Of a DNA stretch of 6,370 bases, positions 1 to 3,729 are shown piece by piece. Both the position numbers and the translations under genes were made by a program. The notes under the pieces were generated by a model. The model saw nothing but the letters and a program-made list of their open reading frames with translations, was not told where the DNA came from and searched no databases. Positions within the stretch are counted from its first letter, which is position 1, and each line of letters opens with the position of its first letter. Origin of the DNA: an uncultured Opitutaceae bacterium (lineage in GTDB: Bacteria; Verrucomicrobiota; Verrucomicrobiia; Opitutales; Opitutaceae); contig CALFNJ010000561.1 in assembly GCA_937902865.1 (NCBI GenBank), positions 1 through 6,370 of the forward strand. Direction: 5' to 3'.

Positions 1-1
1 G

Positions 2-124
2 GCCGGCCTCACGCTGCAGGGGGAAGTTCAGCGCAACCTCGAGCACACCGCCCGCCATCTCGCCGCAGTCCAGCGGCGTGCGCTCCGCTCGGTGGAGCTG
101 CCCGCCCTCCGGCCGGCTGCCTGA
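2..124 (+). CDS. C-terminal end of an unidentified protein (5' truncated by the window)
   Basis: Reading from base 2 gives 40 open codons ending in TGA at 122-124. The tail is Leu/Ala/Arg-rich and looks helical (it begins AGLTLQGEVQRNLEHTARHL). I do not recognise the family, and too little is present to assign a role. It is preferred over the other frames because its stop lies exactly where coding character ends and repeat-rich intergenic sequence begins, and because its direction matches the next genes. The minus strand also has an open frame here (with a stretch reading TPLDCGEMAGGVLEVALNF), but that frame has a stop near 152-154 and no ATG placed to start a gene before most of the open stretch has passed. 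The plus-strand reading is therefore favoured but not certain. Confidence 0.45.
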   Translation, partial: AGLTLQGEVQRNLEHTARHLAAVQRRALRSVELPALRPAA

Positions 125-129
125 GTGAC

Positions 130-294
130 ACTCGGACTGTCTCGATCGCGATCATTCCAAAGGCATCGTTCTCGTTCTCTTTCTCATTCCTCTTTCTCCG
201 CCTTCTTCGGAAGAGAAACGAGCATGAGGAAGAAGAAGGGGGAACGACTTGGAGGCTTCTGGAAAAGCTGGAGACATTCAGAGGACAGTCCGAC
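130..294. repeat. Long imperfect inverted repeat (pyrimidine/purine arms) with a TTCG-capped core hairpin
   Basis: The left half (166-198) is a pyrimidine tract built of 'tcgttctcgttctctttctc'-like units. The right half (214-248) is its imperfect purine counterpart. At the centre, cttc (202-205) and gaag (210-213) close a ttcg loop, a classic stable UUCG tetraloop. tttct (193-197) pairs with agaaa (214-218) below a four-base bulge. At the outer ends, tcggactgtctc (132-143) matches the complement of gaggacagtccga (281-293) with one bulged base. The 125-510 gap has no convincing gene: short frames here are low-complexity by-products of the repeat. The structure could be a degenerate MITE-like repeat, a processing hairpin or a transcription stop for the upstream gene, although no T-run follows it. 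The stretch 364-510 shows nothing I can name. Confidence 0.55.
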
Positions 295-321
295 TTGGCC
301 CACCGTAATCGCCTGAGCCAT

Positions 322-345
322 GGGGACGCGACGTCCCCGTCGCGT
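322..345. repeat. GC-rich palindromic cluster with two mutually exclusive hairpins
   Basis: ggggacg (322-328) is complementary to cgtcccc (332-338) with a three-base loop. The overlapping acgcgac (326-332) is complementary to gtcgcgt (339-345) with a six-base loop. Both stems are 7 bp and share bases 326-328 and 332-338, so only one can form at a time. Function is unknown; a dispersed palindromic repeat unit is the simplest reading. Confidence 0.5.
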
Positions 346-349
346 TCGA

Positions 350-363
350 CGACCGGCCGGTCG
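350..363. repeat. Perfect 14-bp palindrome
   Basis: cgaccggccggtcg reads the same on both strands. It lies directly after the 322-345 hairpins, about 150 bases before the Smr start. It could be an operator-like site or simply part of a GC-rich repeat; nothing in the sequence decides this. In so GC-rich a region, short palindromes of this kind can occur by chance. Confidence 0.35.
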
Positions 364-510
364 CCGTTCGGATGCCGGATGAATCACCGTCAACGTGCCG
401 GGCTCCCCCTGCTCTGACTCGATACGGCGGATAACGGCTGCGGCCCGTGAGGACAACGCGCCCTATCCCCAATCATTACGTGCGCGATTGCGCCGCGCCG
501 GTGATCGGGC

Positions 511-807
511 ATGCTTCGCGGCATGTTTTCGCCGGATGATTTGCCGCCAGTCGAGTTGCCCATCACGGGCGAACTCGACCTGCATACGTTCGATCCGCGC
601 GATCTCGGCGAGCTGATGCCGGTCTGGCTGGAGCAATGCCGCCTGCGCGGTTTTCGCGAGGTGCGCATCGTCCACGGCAAGGGCACCGGCACGCTGCGCA
701 CTACCGTCCAGACGCTCCTGCGCCGTTCTCCGCTCGTGGAATCCTTTCGCCCCGGCGATGAAACCAGCGGTTCCTGGGGCGCGACTCTCGCCCGCCTCCG
801 CCCATGA
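511..807 (+). CDS. Small stand-alone Smr-domain protein
   Basis: This 98-residue protein is almost entirely one Smr (small MutS-related) domain, the module at the C-terminus of MutS2 and in SmrA/SmrB-type proteins. Visible hallmarks are LDLH at residues 22-25, HGKGTG at 55-60 followed by Leu/Arg, and a closing SGSWGATLARL segment at about 87-97 that corresponds to the family's Gly-rich 'GATxVxL' end. Smr domains are known as nucleic-acid nicking or ribosome-rescue nucleases; the DLH motif and the HGKG loop are the conserved active elements, so cytoplasmic nuclease activity is inferred. A TGA at 502-504 in the same frame limits the start to the ATG at 511 or the ATG at 523. Neither has a good Shine-Dalgarno sequence. 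Its stop overlaps the next start as ATGA (804-807), so the two genes are probably translated together. The cellular substrate cannot be told from sequence. Confidence 0.9.
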   Translation: MLRGMFSPDDLPPVELPITGELDLHTFDPRDLGELMPVWLEQCRLRGFREVRIVHGKGTGTLRTTVQTLLRRSPLVESFRPGDETSGSWGATLARLRP

Positions 808-2087
808 ACCGCGCCCACCCGCTTCGTTTCGCCGCGCTCATCGTCGGCTTGCTCGGGCTTCTGGTCAGTTCCTGCGCGGTCACCGAGCGGACCACGTCCA
901 CCGCATCCACGGCGGCCGCCTCCGCGACGACCCACTCGGCGCCACCGCTCCTGCTGATCTCGCTCGACGCCTTTCGGTGGGACTACTGCGCGCTGCATCC
1001 GGATCAAACGCCGCACCTGCGCCAGCTGATGCGCGAAGGAGTTTCCGCACGAGGGATGATCTCGGCCTTCCCCTCCAACACGTTTCCCAATCACTACACG
1101 ATCGCCACGGGTCTCTACCCGTCGCACCACGGCATCATCAACAACGAGTTCTTCGATCCCAGGCTGGGCCAGTTCTTCCACTATAATGTCGCCAGCTCCA
1201 TCCGGGATCCGCGGTGGTGGGGCGGCGAACCAATCTGGATCACGGCGGTCCGCCAGAACCGGCCGAGCGCGGCGTATTTCTGGGTCGGTTCCGAGGCCGA
1301 GATCGGCGGGCGGCGGCCGACCTTCTGGAAACCCTTTGACCCCAACGCCGCGTTCGAGCCGCGGCTCGAGGAGCTCATGGGCTGGCTGCAGCTTCCGCCG
1401 GATCGCCGGCCCGCGGTCACCGCATTCTACCTCGAGGAAACCAATTCGATCGGTCACAAATTCGGTCCTGATTCCCCCGAGCTGATCGCGGCGATCAAGC
1501 TGCAGGATGATCGCATTGGCACGATCATGGACCGCCTGAACGCCGCCCATTTGGCCGTGAATCTGGTCGTGGTGTCCGATCACGGCATGACGTCCGTCAG
1601 TCCCGAACGCGTGGTGTTACTCAACCGCTACCTCGATCCCGCCACGGTGCAGATCGATTTCGACGGCCCGGTGTGCGGACTGCGGCCTCGTTCCGGCGAC
1701 GTCGCCGCGCTGCTCAAGACCCTGGCGTCCCTGCCGCACGCGAAAGCCTGGCGAGTCGAAGACCTGCCGGCGCGCTTTCATGTCGATGGCAACAACCCGC
1801 GCAACCCGCCGATCTGGATTGTCCCGGAGGAAGGCTGGGAGATCTACACCCAGGCACGCCTCGACAGCTATCTCGGCCGGTTCAGCAAGGGCGACCACGG
1901 CTACGATCCCGCCTTCACCTCGATGCGCGGCATCCTCATCGCCCACGGTCCCTCCTTCAAATCCGACGGACGGGTCGTCGATCCGGTGGAAAACGTCCAC
2001 GTCTACAATCTCCTCTGTGCCGCGCTGCACCTCACGCCGGCGCCGAACGACGGCGACGACCGGCTCGTGCGGCAGATGCTGCGTTGA
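804..2087 (+). CDS. Lipoprotein nucleotide pyrophosphatase/phosphodiesterase (NPP, type I phosphodiesterase family)
   Basis: This 427-residue protein belongs to the alkaline-phosphatase superfamily NPP branch, whose members hydrolyse nucleotide or other phosphodiester/pyrophosphate bonds with two metal ions. The N-terminus is a lipoprotein signal: basic start, hydrophobic stretch 8-21, then VSSC with Cys24 as the likely lipidation site, followed by a Ser/Thr/Ala linker. The protein should therefore be membrane-anchored outside the cytoplasm. Catalytic elements in order: Asp55 in ISLDAFRWDY; the nucleophile Thr93 in SNTFPNHYTIATGLYP; YLEETNSIGHKFGP at 209-222 with His218; Asp259-His260 in VVVSDHGM; and His365 in GDHGYD. 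Spacing and length match well-studied bacterial NPPs such as the Xanthomonas enzyme. One change stands out: the usual metal-binding Asp in the 'EEPDxxGH' motif is Asn214. The gene overlaps the Smr stop by four bases. Family assignment is firm, the exact substrate unknown. Confidence 0.93.
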   Translation: MNRAHPLRFAALIVGLLGLLVSSCAVTERTTSTASTAAASATTHSAPPLLLISLDAFRWDYCALHPDQTPHLRQLMREGVSARGMISAFPSNTFPNHYTIATGLYPSHHGIINNEFFDPRLGQFFHYNVASSIRDPRWWGGEPIWITAVRQNRPSAAYFWVGSEAEIGGRRPTFWKPFDPNAAFEPRLEELMGWLQLPPDRRPAVTAFYLEETNSIGHKFGPDSPELIAAIKLQDDRIGTIMDRLNAAHLAVNLVVVSDHGMTSVSPERVVLLNRYLDPATVQIDFDGPVCGLRPRSGDVAALLKTLASLPHAKAWRVEDLPARFHVDGNNPRNPPIWIVPEEGWEIYTQARLDSYLGRFSKGDHGYDPAFTSMRGILIAHGPSFKSDGRVVDPVENVHVYNLLCAALHLTPAPNDGDDRLVRQMLR

Positions 2088-2115
2088 GCAGCGGGATTGC
2101 AGCCAGGGCGGACGA

Positions 2116-2247
2116 TCGGAATTTCACCGACGCGTCTCGATCCGGTTTCGCACAGAGACACGGAGCACACGGAGCCCGATCCGTTGTTTTCACCGGGTAC
2201 GCTGGACGTTTTCTCCGTGCCTCCGTGTCTCTGTGGTGAAATTCCGA
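2116..2247. repeat. Dispersed-type inverted repeat with 'cacagagacacggag' arms
   Basis: tcggaatttcacc (2116-2128) is the exact reverse complement of ggtgaaattccga (2235-2247). Inside it, cacagagacacggag (2151-2165) is the exact reverse complement of ctccgtgtctctgtg (2221-2235), and cacacggag (2166-2174) roughly pairs with ctccgtgc (2213-2220). The left arm carries 22 extra bases (2129-2150) that the right arm lacks, so the symmetry has been interrupted by an insertion or lost from the other side. This kind of sequence is a familiar intergenic repeat in Verrucomicrobiota and some other GC-rich bacteria (recollection, not a search). It fills most of the 2088-2315 gap and could act as a transcript-end hairpin for the phosphodiesterase gene. 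Frames read through it are not real proteins. Confidence 0.75.
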
Positions 2248-2303
2248 AATGCATTGTGAGACGCCTTTTGGGGAGAAATTGCTTTTTCCCACGCTCCACC
2301 GCT

Positions 2304-2307
2304 AAGG
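2304..2307 (+). promoter_or_regulatory. Shine-Dalgarno-like AAGG that fixes the DUF4199 start
   Basis: aagg ends eight bases before the ATG at 2316. It is one of the few plausible ribosome-binding sites in the window, and it supports the internal ATG over upstream in-frame starts such as 2097 that would translate the repeat. Confidence 0.45.
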
Positions 2308-2315
2308 TCCCCGCC

Positions 2316-2870
2316 ATGAAACCCCCCGTTGTTTACGGCATCGCGCTGGCACTCGCTTCCGCGTTTCTCACTCTGGCGCTCTATTTTCTCGGCTACCATA
2401 GCGACGCGGCGAAACTCACGCAGGCCCAATTGATCGGCAACGTCGGGCTGCTCGCGATCGGGATCACTTGCACCGTCCTCGGCATCAAGGGCCAGCGCGC
2501 GGAAACGCCGGCGGAGAAGGAATTCAGCTATGGCCGCGCGCTCGGCGCCGGAGTCATGGTCTCGCTCGTCGCCGCCGTCATCGGCATCGCCACCAACTGG
2601 TTTTATTTCCAGATCATCAACCCCGGCTTTCGCGACCTGCTGGTCCAGGCCCAGCTCGATCAAATGGCGGCCAAGGGAATGAACAGCGACCAGCTGGATA
2701 AGGCGGAAAAGGGCATCCGGTTCATCATGCAGCCCATGATCCTGATGCTCTTCGCCTTCATCGGCTCCATTTTCTGGGGCACGATCATCTCGCTGGTCGC
2801 CGCCGCCTTTCTCAAGCGGCCCGCGGCGGCGGTCACGGCGGCAGCCGCCGAGCCGCCTACGCTCGCCTGA
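2316..2870 (+). CDS. DUF4199-type integral membrane protein
   Basis: This 184-residue protein has about four hydrophobic helices: roughly 5-25, 40-57, 75-98 and 141-166. A charged loop (58-74, ending EFSYGRALGAG) sits between the second and third helices, and a longer polar, probably helical segment (102-137) between the third and fourth. The layout, the N-terminal MKPPVVYG, the FSYGRALGAGV motif and the NPGF that follows the third helix resemble the DUF4199 family, which is common in Bacteroidota and Verrucomicrobiota and has no established function. The C-terminal tail is Ala/Pro-rich and probably disordered. The frame is open back to 2097, but the extra 73 residues would come from the upstream repeat and have no membrane-protein character, so the ATG at 2316 with AAGG upstream is chosen. 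It is convergent with the small secreted-protein gene. No role can be assigned. Confidence 0.82.
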   Translation: MKPPVVYGIALALASAFLTLALYFLGYHSDAAKLTQAQLIGNVGLLAIGITCTVLGIKGQRAETPAEKEFSYGRALGAGVMVSLVAAVIGIATNWFYFQIINPGFRDLLVQAQLDQMAAKGMNSDQLDKAEKGIRFIMQPMILMLFAFIGSIFWGTIISLVAAAFLKRPAAAVTAAAAEPPTLA

Positions 2871-2924
2871 ACTCAGGCCTCGATCGTCGAGAGATTTCGC
2901 ATCAGGGCGCTGAAACGCAAAACG

Positions 2925-2958
2925 AGAAAACCTGCCGGTCTCCCGTCTCCCGTTTTCT
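2925..2958. terminator. Possible bidirectional stem-loop between convergent genes
   Basis: agaaaac (2925-2931) is complementary to gttttct (2952-2958), with a 20-base loop that contains two tandem copies of gtctccc (2938-2944 and 2945-2951). It lies between the stops of two convergent genes, where a shared terminator is expected. On the minus strand the stem is followed by a short T-rich stretch (cgttttg). The stem is short and AT-rich with a large loop, so this is weak; it may be only part of a low-complexity repeat. Confidence 0.3.
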
Positions 2959-2967
2959 GATTAGAAC

Positions 2968-3330
2968 TCAGCCCTTGGTCGCGGTGTCGAGTGACTTGAC
3001 CGCAGCCGTCCGGGCCTGCTCGAAGCGGGCCTTGATCTTGTCGAAATCGGCCGGTCCGGCCTTCTTCAGCTCTGCCAGCAGTTTGTCGCATTCGTCGAGC
3101 TGGCTGTACACTTTCGCAAAGCGTTGCTTCACCGCGGCCTCCGGGGTCGGACCCATGATGCCGTCAGCCTGACCGCGGATCGCCGTCATCTCGGTGGTGG
3201 CCGCGTCGATGTAACTTTGGACCGCCTGATCGTAAGCCGACTGCGCGGGACTCGACACCGTCTCCGCGGCCGTCAGCAACGACGCCGGACCAAGAATCAG
3301 AGCAAGACAAAGGAAGGATTTTTTCATCAT
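2968..3330 (-). CDS. Small secreted alpha-helical protein of unknown function
   Basis: This 120-residue protein begins MMKKSFLCLALILGPASLL, a typical Sec signal peptide: Lys3-Lys4, hydrophobic core about 5-19, and likely cleavage after Thr-Ala-Ala at residue 22. The mature part, about 98 residues, is rich in Ala, Lys, Gln, Asp and Glu. It looks like two or three amphipathic helices (about 28-58, 63-91 and 94-118) separated by GPTPEA and GPAD turns. There is one Cys in the mature part (Cys81) and no lipobox. I do not recognise a domain; a periplasmic helical-bundle protein is the most that can be said. The start is one of two adjacent ATGs (3330 or 3327 on the minus strand), neither with a clear Shine-Dalgarno. 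It is transcribed alone, convergent with the DUF4199 gene and divergent from the U32 gene. Signal peptide plus regular helical composition make it more credible than the overlapping frames. Confidence 0.75.
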   Translation of the reverse strand: MMKKSFLCLALILGPASLLTAAETVSSPAQSAYDQAVQSYIDAATTEMTAIRGQADGIMGPTPEAAVKQRFAKVYSQLDECDKLLAELKKAGPADFDKIKARFEQARTAAVKSLDTATKG

Positions 3331-3433
3331 AAGGCGGGATAGACGCCCGTGCTCGTGAAAGTTCCGCGCCTTTTTCAGCTCGATCGTGCAAATTTCCGAA
3401 TCGGCGCTCCCCAGCCGTGACCGGGAATTTTTA
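3331..3433. other. Intergenic spacer between the divergent genes, no assignable element
   Basis: This stretch must hold the promoter of the minus-strand secreted-protein gene. I see no convincing -35/-10 pair on either strand. The rest of the 3331-3729 gap is the repeat element at 3434-3690 and about 40 bases of leader for the U32 gene. Confidence 0.4.
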
Positions 3434-3487
3434 TTTATCTGGAACTCAGGAAATCACGAACGGAGGGCTCAATGCGTGCGCGGAGAG

Positions 3488-3584
3488 AAGGTGGGGCGCG
3501 TTATCCCTAACGTGCCGTTTTGCTCATTCGGGACCCAAACGCGGGCGATCGTTTCGGCGCGTTAAGGATAACGCGCCCCACCTT
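3488..3584. repeat. Nested pair of REP-like palindromes in inverted orientation
   Basis: Bases 3488-3517 and 3555-3584 are reverse complements at 28 of 30 positions. Each arm is itself a hairpin. On the right, ggcgcgtta (3556-3564), loop agga, and taacgcgcc (3569-3577) pair perfectly. On the left, ggcgcgtta (3495-3503), loop tccc, and taacgtgcc (3508-3516) pair with one mismatch. Two REP-like units facing each other across 37 bases is a BIME-like layout. It can fold either as two small hairpins or as one long cruciform. Confidence 0.7.
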
Positions 3585-3622
3585 CAGGCGAATGAACGTC
3601 CGGCAACCTGATCCCGTTCGAC

Positions 3623-3650
3623 CTCTGCGCCTCCGCGCCTCTGCGCGAGA
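3623..3650 (+). repeat. GC-shifted copy of the 'ctccgtgcctccgtg' repeat
   Basis: Over the first 23 bases, this block (3623-3645) matches 2213-2235 at 18 positions, and all five differences are C/T transitions. It is probably the same repeat family as the element downstream of the phosphodiesterase gene, or a convergent low-complexity sequence. Confidence 0.5.
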
Positions 3651-3729
3651 CGTCACGCTCCTGTTCCTGATTTCCTGAGTTCCAGATAAACAAGTTGCTG
3701 CCTCGGCCGGGACGCATACCGGTAGGCCC

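Larger units (their letters stand above)
3434..3690. repeat. 257-bp composite repeat element with perfect 23-bp inverted ends (MITE-like)
   Basis: The first 23 bases (3434-3456, starting tttatctggaactcagg) are the exact reverse complement of 3668-3690 (ending cctgagttccagataaa). The similarity continues inward imperfectly (cgaacggag against ggaacaggag), giving arms of about 31 bp. Between them lie a nested pair of palindromes (3488-3584) and a 'tctgcgcctccgcgcctctg' block (3623-3650). No transposase is encoded. Frames through it give repetitive Arg-rich peptides with no protein character. The layout resembles a non-autonomous, MITE-like or BIME-like element. I do not see a clear target-site duplication next to the arms. 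The right end lies 39 bases before the U32 ATG, so the element may supply or displace that gene's promoter. Confidence 0.72.

Noticed and set aside
125..316. 63-codon plus-strand frame after the truncated first gene
   Set aside because: Its Arg/Ser-rich peptide is produced by the pyrimidine/purine hairpin; there is no ribosome-binding site or family resemblance.
390..1583. 397-codon open frame on the minus strand
   Set aside because: It runs antisense to the Smr and NPP genes, both with clear family motifs; its peptide is Arg/Gly-rich with no domain, as expected of a shadow frame in GC-rich DNA.
2097..2315. N-terminal extension of the DUF4199 gene
   Set aside because: The extra 73 residues are translated from the intergenic repeat; the ATG at 2316 has a Shine-Dalgarno-like AAGG and begins the membrane-protein sequence.
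2938..2951. Tandem gtctccc repeat considered as the start of a CRISPR or satellite array
   Set aside because: There are only two 7-base copies and no spacers.
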